From positions 1,435,001-1,499,000 of the forward strand of contig NC_134029.1 in NCBI RefSeq assembly GCF_964204645.1: a stretch of 64,000 bases of DNA, written 5' to 3'. Origin of the DNA: Tubulanus polymorphus. Taxonomy: Eukaryota > Nemertea > Palaeonemertea > Tubulaniformes > Tubulanidae. Shown piece by piece: positions 53,748 to 64,000 of this stretch; the first letter of the stretch is position 1, and every line of letters starts with the position of its first letter. Under the pieces are notes generated by a model. It was not told the origin of the DNA. It made no database searches and worked only from the letters and a program-made list of their open reading frames with translations. A program made the translations under genes and the position numbers.

Positions 53748-55082
53748 CGTCCATTACAACTATGTTTCATCGGGAAAGATCACGATAAACTATCAATACA
53801 TCTTCTGTGTCGCCATAATCGGAGGTATAGAACGAGAGAGAGAGAGCGACGGTTTACTGAACCGCATTCGGTAATCTCCACGTAGCGTCTCACTCGAGTT
53901 TTGACGTCGAGCAAGTAAATGTCTCTAGAAAGCGCTATTCGAATTCTTCATCGATTCTTGAAATTCGATTTGAGATGTTTTCCATTCAATTTCAATGGTT
54001 TGTTGACGAGATTGAACGAATTTATGCAATGATAAAAATAGTTTTTTTTTAAATATTCTATGTATGTCGTCCGCATGGTTTCCGGGCGTGCTGGTTATTT
54101 GGTTAGCTCGAACAGTGAAACCTTGTTTGAGAATTGAAACAAAATAGAAAATAAAACACCCGCTACAATTTTAGAATGATTAGAATTAATTCTGAATAAG
54201 AAATTTACTTTTAAGATACAAAAAAATTAGAAAATACACGACGATTCAGACTCTGCCCGTCTAGAGACCATCGTCAGGAGGAGAGAATCAGTTAATGTCG
54301 ATTAATCTCTAAATCTGAATATCCGCTGCATGAAAGTAGTAATCCATTATTTCCAGTTTCCCGCAGTTCAGTTGTTTTGCTTCCTACGGAAACTTTTAAC
54401 GCGGTTGACGTCTTATTGAAAACCTACTGACAAATAAAACACCTGAGGCTAAGATCCAACAATACATACTCTCATATTCCGTACTGAATAAATCATATAT
54501 ACAACAATTGTTGATCTTGCGCAATTTACATCACATCTAGCTGTTGATTAGAAGTTAATGTTCGTCACCTTTTACGGGACTCGATATTCAACATTATGCG
54601 CGCAGAGGAAGACAGGCATTTATACTAATTTCCTCGTCTAAACAAAGTCTGATTGATGACAGACGATTCATCAATGGTTAATAACCGTTATTCATCAAAA
54701 CGCTTTACTTGATTACCACGCCTAACCACAGTACAGATGATCAACCAGCATACAACTATAAACTCGCTTTCTTATTTCCATAGACAAATAATTAACTCAC
54801 GCTCACGCTCACGCTGAGATAAAATATTCAACTTCAGCGTTCATTAGTTTATTTTCAACTATTTAAATGTTAATCAGAATTGTGGAACTGTCCCCTACAC
54901 TTACGTGTCAGGCGATGTAGACTGATTTCCAAGAACATTTTAGCAGCAAACGGGTTTTTTTCTTTATTTCGATCTGAAATCTAAAAAGCGCTGCGCTTTT
55001 GAAGATATCGAGACGTCACTTATCTCACACCGATTTCTCTTACACGAATTAATTAATTATTTTTTTTTTCTTCAATTTTCAG
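53748..55082. other. 5' flank and intron upstream of gene 2
   Basis: No coding exon was seen. Three tandem CACGCT units lie near 54800. A TTTTTTTTTTCTTCAATTTTCAG acceptor ends exactly at 55082, so part of this stretch is intron and an untranslated first exon probably lies upstream. Confidence 0.5.
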
Positions 55083-55640
55083 ATGGATCGTACGTTGATG
55101 ACGTGTGCTCTATTCCTCGTGTTTAGCTGCTGTACCCTGGCGACTATCTATGACTATGCATACGACTATCCTCAAGTTACTAATAAACGCGCCTATCGTA
55201 TAAACCCTGACTGTGACTGTTGTTACGCCAGGCCAGACGCTGATTGCTGCGATCGCTGCCGCCCGAGTGTCAACGACTATTCGTCGCTTTATAATCTGTT
55301 CGGAAAGCGCGCGAAACCGACGACGGAATCGGCAGAATCGAGCGCTCAATCATCTCCTGTGAAATCATCATCTTCTTCTGAAATAGTCGAAACGTCCAAA
55401 CGCAGTTTGTATTTCCAGTGTTTGTGTTGTTACGCACGAGGAGAATACGGCTGCTGTAATACTTGTTATAATGACAGTTTCTATAAGCGTTTCGGGCGTT
55501 CAGTCGCAGCGGGTGACATGTTAAAACGTGGTTGGCATTTCGGTAGGTCGAGTCATCACGGAGTGAATCGTGACGGGGACTGTAGATGCTGTCTGACAAC
55601 TGGCAGTGAATATTGCTGCACGATGTGTAGATCAAACTAA
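55083..55640 (+). CDS. Gene 2: secreted precursor with three identical six-cysteine modules (neuropeptide- or toxin-like)
   Basis: It encodes 185 residues in one coding exon. The ATG follows a textbook acceptor directly, so a non-coding first exon is implied. Residues 1-20 (LMTCALFLVFSCCTLA core) form a signal peptide, so it is secreted. Three modules share exactly the spacing C-x-C-C-x7-C-C-x2-C, with cysteines at 44/46/47/55/56/59, 113/115/116/124/125/128 and 167/169/170/178/179/182. Modules 1 and 2 also share CCYAR. Dibasic KR sites at 35-36, 75-76, 106-107, 135-136 and 148-149 separate them. FGKR at 73-76 and FGR at 137-139 and 153-155 could give amidated -LF, -RF and -WHF ends after processing. 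The 77-105 linker is Ser-rich. This is typical of a peptide-hormone or venom-peptide precursor. I cannot name the family, and the function is inferred from architecture only. Confidence 0.88.
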   Translation: MDRTLMTCALFLVFSCCTLATIYDYAYDYPQVTNKRAYRINPDCDCCYARPDADCCDRCRPSVNDYSSLYNLFGKRAKPTTESAESSAQSSPVKSSSSSEIVETSKRSLYFQCLCCYARGEYGCCNTCYNDSFYKRFGRSVAAGDMLKRGWHFGRSSHHGVNRDGDCRCCLTTGSEYCCTMCRSN

Positions 55641-56349
55641 AATCTATCACAAACATTATGTGAATAATGATGAATATAGTTTCATATCAAAAATTTTAGT
55701 TTTCAATTTTGTCCGTCTTAAAAAAACCTCTATAATCTCTATATCATAATAATGATAATAAGACTTTTCGGACACCGTCGTCCATAGAAGAATATATAAA
55801 TATGATGAATTTACGCAGAAACGTTGGTTATCCATAGTAAAATACACCTATAAATATGCACAGAGTAAACATACATGTACATTTACTGTATTGGCTAAAT
55901 TCTGTCAAAATATGAATAGCTTCGACTGAATGGAATTTAAGGAGTACATTTTTGACGTGAGAATTTTATAATTTAAAGCAAAAACAAGTTAGTTACATTA
56001 AATGTCTATAAATCGCTCCAAAACTATTGTTATTACTCCAGAACATTGTTGGTAATGAATCTGAATTGATAAAGGAAGTGCCTACATGTTAAGGTACCGA
56101 CTATTTATAGACAACGTAGAGATTAACTCAAATTTGTGCCTAGATATTTCGATTCATTTCGTGTATTTGAATCGTCGTCATTTTAACAGTACATATACGT
56201 CACACGACGTGTAGACGTCAGTTTGGTTAATATCGTGTTGGAGAAAACTTAGAAAAAAGACTGTCAAATAATGATAATTGTCGTAGTAAATGTTTTGAAA
56301 TTCTAATACACACACACACAGCCTACAGCTGAAATCATACGGAAATAAA
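55641..56349 (+). other. Probable 3' UTR of gene 2 with poly(A) signal
   Basis: AT-rich, with no coding potential. A (CA)n run at about 56310-56321 is followed by AATAAA at 56344-56349, the best candidate polyadenylation signal. That implies a 3' UTR of about 0.7 kb. Confidence 0.45.
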
Positions 56350-56472
56350 ACTATATTTTAATGAAATTTCTTTCAATGAATATCGACTGTGCATTTTTTT
56401 CCGTTTTTCGGACACGCCGGGAACTCCATTTTACTTCGTTGCATTAAATCTGATGCCAATGAAATAACTAAT

Positions 56473-56811
56473 CAGGGGAGGATCCAGGCAGAATTTTCCG
56501 GGTTTTTAAAAAAAAGGTCGAATCTATTGGGTGTCCTTTCGAAAGTCGGCAAGAGATTCTGCTGATTCATCATCAAACTGGTGCCATATCTCTGGTCGGG
56601 GTAAATTGCTGTCAGAAATACGCAGAAATAATTTTCAAATCCTAAGACTAGTCTTTTAAGTTGTTAGATTGGTTTTGGAACTACTAAGATAGTCTTTGAG
56701 TGGTGTTCTGAGCCATGATTATGAAACCGCGTTCTGGTTCTTCTCAAAATGTAGAAATGCCCTTATTTTTCCTTCAAATACAGCCTGGAACTGGCCCTGG
56801 ATACGCCCCTG
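56473..56811. mobile_element. hAT-like MITE, CAGGGG ends
   Basis: The left end CAGGGGAGGATCCAGGCA and right end GGCCCTGGATACGCCCCTG are inverted copies of each other. CTAAT occurs immediately on both sides (56468-56472 and 56812-56816). CAGGGGCGxATCCAG ends are common in non-autonomous hAT elements, but hAT normally makes 8-bp duplications, so the assignment is tentative. It has no transposase. Confidence 0.65.
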
Positions 56812-56816
56812 CTAAT

Positions 56817-59038
56817 GTGATCTCTACATTTAATTATTGCCATTTACATTTACTCTCTGTCGTCTTTACCCCACCCGTAGTAAGAGGTCCATTTACACTC
56901 TTGATTTCCCCATCAATTTACTGATCCATCGTTCATCGATGTCTACTTGAAAGTTGAAATATCATGCTATTCACATCTGAAGAGAACCAGTGCCAGATTC
57001 GACAAGTTTCGGTTAAGTGAAGTGACATATTTTCAGATGCCATATTAACCAAGGTCGTTGTTGCATGCCGAAAAGCTTAAAAATCAGTTTGTACGGATAC
57101 AGCACCGTGATTAACGATTGACGATTAGCGATTGACGATGTCGGCACAGTTATTTAGCAAGTTCATTTAACCTCACTGCAGGACCGCGGCCTTTAAAGTG
57201 TTGCCTGCATAAATGTTGCTTTTCGATGTCAATAGAAATATTGAAGTTGAAAATGACTCCAATATGCGTGGCAGTCTAGGGAACTAGTCCGGAAAATCAG
57301 CCGACAGCGGAAAGGTTTAACTGCAGCCAGTACAAAATTCAGACTGTTTTTGCTGGCCTTTGGGATTCGAGATTAGAAAGGGCGAACGATCACACGGGAA
57401 AATTCTCTAATGCGGTGATCTTTTGATAACAAACAAACGGTATAGAATTCCTAACTGAGTTTCAATGACTGTTTAATACAGGACAACTGGTGGAGTGCTG
57501 CAGGGAGAAATATGAACACCTCTGCGTTCCTGAATATCTTGTTGACGAGAGCCACACTCGACGATCGCTGTATATTTGCATCTCTCTCATATCATAACAA
57601 TTAAATCGATTTGCTAAGTGTCATCTCTTCGATAACTTATTGATGAATTTGAACCGTTCAGTCACAATCTTGAACGACAACTAATCATACCCTGTTGATT
57701 AATATTCATAAGCCGGTGTGCGGGGACGTGTAGTACAATGTATGAATAATAAACAACTAAACCAATAATTCTCTGCGTTTCTCTTCTGAAGAGTCAACTA
57801 ATACTGGCAATCTGCTTTCATTTTAAGGCTTAAGATTATACCTTGTTTCTTATTTCTGCTGAACTTATAAGTTGACCCGGCTGGCCGCCTATCTACCCTG
57901 TACAATAGTTCTTTTTTTGAATCATGATCAAGCTAACCCGGCAGTTATAGAAATCAACTGATTACAAATTTTATCGCAGTTTAGACAATAACCCAGTCGA
58001 TTAGGAAAAACAAGGTATACTTTTATTTCAGCCTAATTTTATATATAAGATACTCGTATTCGATATTTGATGATGGTGAAATAAGGAATTCGAGTTGCGC
58101 AAGACGCTGTGAGATCAAGTTGTGACGAGTGGAAATTCGATATCTGTCAACGACTTTTAAATGACGCTTTTTTGCAGGAAGTTTTTCCCCTACGTGCGCT
58201 TGGTTTGTGTTAGAACTATATATAGTTCAATGTTGATCTAGAATTGGACGCTACCCATCTATTAATTCATCTATCCATCCTCAAGTCAAGATATAATGAT
58301 ACACCCACCTCCGACCTATGTGTTATTCCGGTAGATCTCGAGGGAGAACTAGGTGGATTTAAAGACCGGTGATTATGTGTAGCATTTATCGTTAGAACTG
58401 CAAAGTGTAAGTGGAATCAGTAAGAGCTGTTTACAGTTCACGAGGCGAGGTTTAATAGAATTGTTGTTTTTAAGTCGTTGACTGACTGTATACACACGTA
58501 GACGTGGTGAATGTCATTGACATTAGTTCAATCGTCACAAACAACTTGAACGGACATCGTGAGATAGACGCGCGCTATAAATGTTTCATTTAGGCTAAGT
58601 GCAAATGAATAAAAAAAAAATCTGCAGAGACTGAAATGTATATAAGACTACACACAAAAAGTGTGGTCAAACGGAAATGTTACCGCATACATTTCCCTCG
58701 CAGGCATTCACCATAAATAAAGCAACAAGAACGGATTTTTTAGGGGGATTCAACAGGTCCACTCAGAATAATTCCATTTTTATATTCGAGGATTTCGCCA
58801 CTCGAACTGAATGCGACCGAATCGAGGAACCTGAATTCATTTATCTAGTTCTTAACTAGCGATGCCTTGTGATGCCGAGCCGGATATAAGTATTCATCTC
58901 TCTTAAAAGTCGGGATTTTCCCGCCGATTTTTGTATAAGGTATTTAATCAACGTGCGTTCTCGAAAAACAGGTCTGTGTTCTAATTTTTCGCACACACAC
59001 ATTTATTGTCAACAGTTTGATTGTAGTAGCTACACTCA
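56817..59038. other. Intergenic, no gene seen
   Basis: Between genes 2 and 3. A short irregular repeat of (TT)GACGATTA(A/G)CG words lies at 57110-57140. A 60-codon frame at 58677-58859 has no support. Confidence 0.4.
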
Positions 59039-59100
59039 CTCACACACACACACACGCGTACTGTAAGTACTGAGTGTAAGGATATATATATATATATATT
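59039..59100. repeat. (CA)n and (TA)n microsatellites upstream of gene 3
   Basis: A CACACA run at about 59039-59055 and a TATATA run at about 59083-59099, ending about 70 bases upstream of the gene 3 ATG. The TA run could double as a TATA-like promoter element, but that cannot be decided from sequence alone. Confidence 0.8.
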
Positions 59101-59169
59101 CTGTATATAACGATATAGGAGTTTTCTATTTACAAACTGCTACGACGGACGTCGTCGTGTGTTAATGCA

Positions 59170-59271
59170 ATGTGTGACATGGCTTTACCAAACACGAATC
59201 ACGAACAATGCGACGCTGAAGATGAAGAGACTGATTTCGAAAGCGACAAAACTCACAGTTGGAAACCTAAG
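59170..59271 (+). CDS. Gene 3, exon 1
   Basis: 34 codons from MCDMALPNTNHEQ to HSWKPK. The donor is CCTAAG|GTTTGC, a weaker match than the other donors of this gene. Confidence 0.65.
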
Positions 59272-62200
59272 GTTTGCATTTTAAGGGAGGTGGGAGATAG
59301 AGATCTGATATATGTATATATATATACAGTGCTGAAACGACCGTATATACTATAGTACCATCATTCAGATCCGTTGTGGCCAGGGGCCGTTTCACAAAGA
59401 CGGTTTAAAGAATCAAGTCATGATAACCCATATAATGTAACTTTAACGAAGCTTAAGTCATCCTTTGGAAACGGACCCCTGATGCTTATATTCTGCCAGT
59501 ACATCGTCGGTACAAACTTGGACAAGTGAGGGGCCATGTTTACAACATGGACTCCAAAGCGAAAGTCCGTGATTAAAGGCCTGGTGATGCATTAAGGCCT
59601 ACAATTCAGGTAATTATTGAAGGTTTTTTGGTAGTTTGGTAGTTAACAACTCTTGAGGCTGACTTTTTATTTATCTCGAATTTAGGTGAAAGATTGCGCG
59701 AAGAGGGCTTATAATCTCATTCAAAAGAAATATATCAGATTTTAATCACGGATTTCGGGCCCCAGTTCTGTTTTACTGCTTTAAATAACACCTCTCGATA
59801 AATATTATGGCAAACATATTTTACTACTCTCATGACCACCGATATGTCATGTTATCCGTGTTGACGGTATATGAATATCTTTCCTATATACGCACATTGC
59901 ATTCCAAAAAATTCCTGATACATACATAACTTAAGAAATCAGCTGCCGATCAATGAACCAAACATATACAATTATCTAATTATTTTGTATCTATGAGACA
60001 CAAATACGAAGGACTCTTTATGTATGTGAATATAAGCTGTATGTACGAAGTCGAAAATTGAATTTTTTAAGTAAATAATCAATTAACGTAAATGAGTTAA
60101 ATGACAGCTGGCGACCTGGTAATTGTATTCGTCCGTAGATAAAAGTGAAAGTGGACGGGAAAGCCGTGGGTTTATATATAGAATATGTGGTCGGGACTTT
60201 TGAAATCATTAAAATGATGTTTGCATAGTTTGTCACGTGCGGGAGGAAAACCCAACATAGTGAACTATTCCCAAAACAATCATCTCTTTGTGACGGCGCG
60301 ACCTTGGAGAACTCCAACCCGCCACGAACTACGTGGCTACCAATAAAAAAACGTCATAAGAGTTTGACATAAGTGTATATTTACGGATATGTGTTTGCCC
60401 TTTACAAATCGTCCTATATTCGAGCGCTCTTCATAATATGAAATATATATAAATATATATACGTGTTCGTTTTTCAAACCGCAGGAATTCATTGAGAAAT
60501 ACGGATTACTTTTACCGGCGCGGCGTCGTTATAGAAGTTCACCCGAGGAGTTGTGTTCTCATGTTGGAAACATCATTCCGATCGTAACTAATCGTGAGGT
60601 AACTAATCGTGGATGATATACTGAACTCATCGGTACTAGTTTATATCTGCTCATACGCATGAGGTTCCGTTTAGAAATTGTGAAAATTCTGAGGCCCAGT
60701 TCCACAGTTCTCTGTTCACAGATTTTGACTGTAGGGTTAAATAAAGTAACACATCGAAAAGAAGCAGTAGCTCTCAGTGTCCCCAGTCTGCTTACACTGT
60801 GCCCGCAGGCGTTCTGGCTTGCGTTCAGGCGTTCTTGACATCAGTCTCATAAAAAAAAAAAAAATCTTGGGGGAACCAGAATCCTAATGACGCGAAAACT
60901 ATATAAAAAAACGAACGAAACGAACTAATTCTGAATGGGCAGAGTCAATCGACGACTGTGGAATTGTGTTCTGCTGAACGCTATCTTCTTCTATCACGCA
61001 TTGTTTCCGGATGAATTTCTAGACATTGCGAAATGAATTCTTGTTGATCAAATGAAAGAATGTCAATCACTTACAAATACTTATACCGAATACTATATAC
61101 AGTATCAGTGTTAGACCTATAGTATATAAAATGTAACCTATTGCTTTACTGATAGTGAAACGGTTAACACATCGATCGTAATTAGTTAAACAATGAATAG
61201 TTAATTTAGACGTAATTAATCGTACTCTTAAATAGGTTAAACTTTGCTATTATTTCGACGACGTCATTGTATTATTTATGGTTTACTAATACGTCGACGA
61301 CGACGGTCGTGTCATTCGTGTTCCCAGGTCATAGCGATAAGCGACGATGACAAACTATACCTCGATAAAGCGTTATTAGAATTGACCGAACGAAATGCTA
61401 TCACGATACAGCGAGCTGTTAGGAAATACATACGCCGAGAGAAACTAAAAACACCGTCGTCGCTAAGTTCTACAGGAGGACGCTCTGTGTTTAAGGTAAG
61501 TGTCGGTTAGTTTAGATACCTCGCCTGATTTTATCCCAGAATGGAGGGAGGCGTATTCTTTCTAAGCGACATTATCTGATTTTACTGTATCAATAACATA
61601 ATACATTATCATTGTGAATACAACTATTAAACCATAGAATTTACGATAGACATCGAGGATGAATCCTATAATACTCGCTGTACGCGATACGTCTCGACAA
61701 GAAACGCGTTTACTCAAAGAATATTTCAGGTCGAATCCCTCCCTATTCAAATTCACAGATCTATTGAGCATTAGCTCACACAATATGATCATAAGAACAG
61801 GGAAACATCTTCGAAAAGTAGCGGTTTCTTGCTGACGGGTAACGTTGAAATGTTGTGTATCATTGTTTTATAATTACTAACATTATGAATGTCATATGAG
61901 TAGTTGCGCTATCGCTATGAAAAACAGTAAATAGATCCAATATTCATGTTCATATACATTGATATTGAAATTGAATTTTAGCAGTGTCTACTTTTCTGTT
62001 GGGTGATTAAAACCTGACTAATATCTGAAATCTGTCATACGCCGATTCCCCGACCTCGCGCTGTCTGTAAAATCGCTTTAAGTCTATACCATAAATCACG
62101 ATAAAAAAAACTGTCCACAATGTTTTGTGTAACGCTTATCTTTATATAATATCATTGTACATAGATAGATAGTCGATATATACGAACGAACTGCGTAGCA

Positions 62201-64000
62201 GTTTTTGTACTGCTTAATGCGTACTTTATGATCCTCGGTGAATTTAGAGAATTCCTTTGTTGTTAGTTTTTGCCGTGATTTTACAACAGAAATCGAACAC
62301 GCTGCTGTCCCGAAAATTGTCCCGAACACGTGAGATCGAGTCCTATCTAATTAGTGTCGTTGTCTTAATTACTAATGGTGTCAGATACTCACACCCAAAC
62401 AATGGATAGATACTTAATAGGTGTCGTATTTTCACAAGTACTCGCTGTTTGTTTGTCTTAATGTTTGTTTCCAGTTTGTTCTTGTTTTGATTGAGATTTG
62501 ATTATTAATATTACATAGCTCGTTATACGTACTATAGCGTTTATATATTAGACCTGATGAGGAACGGGGAATTTTGAATTCAGCGAAATTCGATCGTAAT
62601 ATCAAATTTTGGATTATTCAACGATTAAGTTATTAATCGTTGTGATTGTTTTTCTGGTTTTACAAATCTTTTAACTCACTACCGAAAGTTTATTACAGCT
62701 CGATTCGTCTTTAATTTCAATTTGCAGAACGGTGAAATGATTTACGTCGATGACGAATTCAACGACGAAGACGATTCTTCGACGGAATCGGAAAAGTTAC
62801 GGATGAAAGAAGCGAGTAAGAAGATCTTCACGCACTACACCCGACGAAGCCCGCATTCCGAAGATAACTCCGATATTTTTCCGACCGGTAGCGTTTCCGA
62901 CGAGAGGTAAATCAAAAACGAACAAGAATTCACAAACGAGATTTAATGAAATAAAATCCCATAAAATCGATTCGTAGATTCGATATGTTTTACTATCAAA
63001 TAATGAATCATCGATCAGAGCGAATCCGCGCGCATATTTCTATAGAAATAATCGCAATTTAATGTTGTTTTCCTACGCGAAGGAAGGTTCGTTATTTAAG
63101 GCGTTGTAAAATGATTCATTTATTGTGTATTCGGCCTCTCGTCTGTAGATTGCTTCGTGGAGCCACAGATGCTGTAAAAAATCGCCGCAGCGTTAAATAT
63201 CAAAACCAGAACAACTCAACCGCAAACCACGACGAGAATGATGACGTGAATGTAAGTAATCAGTGATAGAACTGAGAGGAATTATTCGAGGAGCTGTTTT
63301 AATCAACCCGGTGTCAAATCATTACACGTGAAAACAGGTCGTACTGTGAAGGTTAACTTGATTTTATTTTTGGTAAGAAGAGCTTTCGCTGCTAGTGCAT
63401 TGTAGCTTCATCCGGTAAAGTGACGAAGCTACATCATTTACACGATGAAGCTACAATGCACTAGTTACTATAAAGCTTGTTATTAAAGTTAAGGTTAACT
63501 AAAAAGAACTACCTGTTTTCTACCTTTACTGAAGTGAGATAAATGATGACCTTAAGACCATCGTTGGGGTCCTGTTCCGCTGTTTTAGTTAATCGAGTTA
63601 ATAGTTGAAATAAAATCACTTAATTTTCACTCAGAGTCAAATCATATCTCACAACCGTGGAACCGAATCCCGATGTGGAGAAATACTTAAAACGATGAGC
63701 TTTTTTATGACAGTCTGAAGTGCGAGCACCCCTCGAAAATATCACGCCTGGAACTGAGTCGAATTCATCCTCGTAGTTCAATCCTATTATTTTAATCTCG
63801 AAATTCGACGAAATTCCATCCGCCAAGTTGACATTTTTTTTAGTCAGTATCTGACACTTCGACACACGATCTCTGATGAGATTATCAGTGAAAGGGTCAA
63901 GGTCGAATCGTTCCCGACGGAGAGCGGATTGACTGATTCAAAAAGTATGGAACGAAAATTCAGACGTAGCAGAATCAATTCTAATGAGGAAAATATAACT
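59170..64000 (+). CDS. Gene 3: IQ-motif protein, N-terminal exons (runs off the window)
   Basis: The exons are 59170-59271, 60485-60598, 61328-61495, 62728-62906, 63149-63251 and probably 63848-64000. All borders are GT-AG and the phases (0, 0, 0, 2, 0) fit without an internal stop, giving at least 273 residues. Residues 1-34 are acidic. Residues 91-109 contain ERNAITIQRAVRKYIRR, which fits the IQ consensus IQxxxR(K)xxxR with I99, Q100, R104 and R109, a calmodulin or myosin-light-chain binding site. Exon 4 is acidic and Ser-rich (DDEFNDEDDSSTESE). Exon 5 begins RLLRGATDAVKNRRSVKYQ, which looks conserved. The protein continues beyond the window, so catalytic or other domains may be missing from view. 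I cannot name the family. Confidence 0.82.
59381..59481. mobile_element. 101-bp MITE with CCGTTTCA-type inverted ends (intron 1 of gene 3)
   Basis: The left end is CAGGGGCCGTTTCACAAAG and the right end is TTTGGAAACGGACCCCTG. Same family as 34728-34798 and 51314-51403. It has no coding capacity, and no target duplication was visible. Confidence 0.68.
59482..60484 (+). other. Intron 1 of gene 3, remainder
   Basis: AT-rich intronic sequence. A 99-codon minus-strand frame at 60018-60317 has no domain and is taken as chance. Confidence 0.55.
60485..60598 (+). CDS. Gene 3, exon 2
   Basis: 38 codons, EFIEKYGLLLPARRRYRSS to IVTNRE. Acceptor CAAACCGCAG, donor CGTGAG|GTAACT. Confidence 0.78.
60599..61327 (+). 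other. Intron 2 of gene 3
   Basis: Intronic. A fragment of the dispersed CCCAGTTCCACAGTTCT family lies at 60690-60735, and an A-rich run at about 60851-60864. Confidence 0.6.
61328..61495 (+). CDS. Gene 3, exon 3 (IQ motif)
   Basis: 56 codons from VIAISDDDKLYLDK to GGRSVFK. Acceptor TGTTCCCAG, donor TTTAAG|GTAAGT (consensus). It holds the whole IQ motif. Confidence 0.85.
61496..62727 (+). other. Intron 3 of gene 3
   Basis: AT-rich intron with consensus borders. No repeat or other gene was recognised. Confidence 0.6.
62728..62906 (+). CDS. Gene 3, exon 4
   Basis: 179 bases, NGEMIYVDDEFNDEDD to GSVSDE plus two bases. Acceptor TTCAATTTGCAG, donor GAGAG|GTAAAT. Confidence 0.85.
63149..63251 (+). 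CDS. Gene 3, exon 5
   Basis: 103 bases completing an Arg codon across the junction, then LLRGATDAVKNRRSVKYQ to ENDDVN. Acceptor CTCGTCTGTAG, donor GTGAAT|GTAAGT (consensus). Confidence 0.83.
63330..63520. mobile_element. 191-bp fold-back palindromic element (intron 5 of gene 3)
   Basis: The ends are perfect inverses, GAAAACAGGT (63330-63339) and ACCTGTTTTC (63511-63520). Further in, GGTTAACTT pairs with AAGTTAAGGTTAAC, and the core GCTAGTGCATTGTAGCTTCATC pairs with GATGAAGCTACAATGCACTAG around 63392-63464. Total span is 191 bp, non-coding. Part of one arm resembles a single-copy motif near 5053-5094. Confidence 0.8.
63848..64000 (+). CDS. Gene 3, probable exon 6 (partial)
   Basis: Acceptor TTTTTTTTAGTCAG|TAT. 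The expected phase-0 frame is open for 51 codons to the window edge (YLTLRHTISDEIISERVKVE onward). Using the AG three bases upstream as acceptor would leave the reading frame unchanged and add one Ser codon. The exon runs off the window. Confidence 0.5.

Noticed and set aside
55270-55656. 128-codon minus-strand frame opposite gene 2
   Set aside because: Antisense shadow of the cysteine-module exon; no splice support or domain.
63620-63865. 81-codon minus-strand frame overlapping intron 5 and exon 6 of gene 3
   Set aside because: No domain, and it conflicts with the phase-consistent plus-strand exon model.

Overview
This window is AT-rich nuclear DNA from an animal. Coding exons are short, are separated by introns with canonical GT-AG borders, and keep codon phase across every junction. 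Most of the 64 kb is non-coding, with tandem repeats, a tRNA-derived SINE, several MITE families and long fold-back palindromes. Codon usage, the repeat types and the neuropeptide-like precursor suggest a marine invertebrate, perhaps a lophotrochozoan. That placement is an inference and no species is claimed. No bacterial features, CRISPR array or recognisable autonomous transposon gene was found.

Layout. From 1 to about 31.2 kb I find no supportable gene. This part holds a pyrimidine-rich array with a 329-bp higher-order duplication (1.13-1.93 kb), a SINE with a second 3' fragment (2.3 and 3.75 kb), a CAG tract (3.98 kb), a diverged tRNA-like-ended MITE (6.6 kb), a 31-bp minisatellite (13.0-13.5 kb), a 339-bp long-TIR element with a 9-bp target duplication (15.2 kb), and a 60-bp satellite that ends in an inverted copy of itself (27.4-28.5 kb). 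Gene 1 is on the minus strand (36216 down to 31213). It has four coding exons and encodes about 1010 residues: a compact N-terminal part in three small exons, then a long acidic, Ser/Thr-rich region and a short hydrophobic, Cys-rich tail. From 36.2 to 53.5 kb there are only repeats, including a second 339-bp copy of the tRNA-like-ended element (39.66 kb) and a 191-bp palindrome (43.98 kb). An orphan last-exon candidate lies at 53.53 kb.

Gene 2 (55083-55640, plus) is the most interesting object. It is a 185-residue secreted precursor with three cysteine modules of identical spacing (C-x-CC-x7-CC-x2-C), dibasic cleavage sites and possible amidation signals. It looks like a neuropeptide or peptide-toxin-type precursor of a family I cannot name. 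Gene 3 (from 59170, plus, running off the right edge) has at least five phase-consistent exons plus a probable sixth. It encodes the N-terminal part of an IQ-motif protein.

The three genes show no sign of functional linkage; they are ordinary neighbours in a repeat-rich animal region. The start codons of genes 1 and 2 lie directly behind splice acceptors, so their 5' UTR exons (or a trans-spliced leader) are not visible next to the coding sequence.
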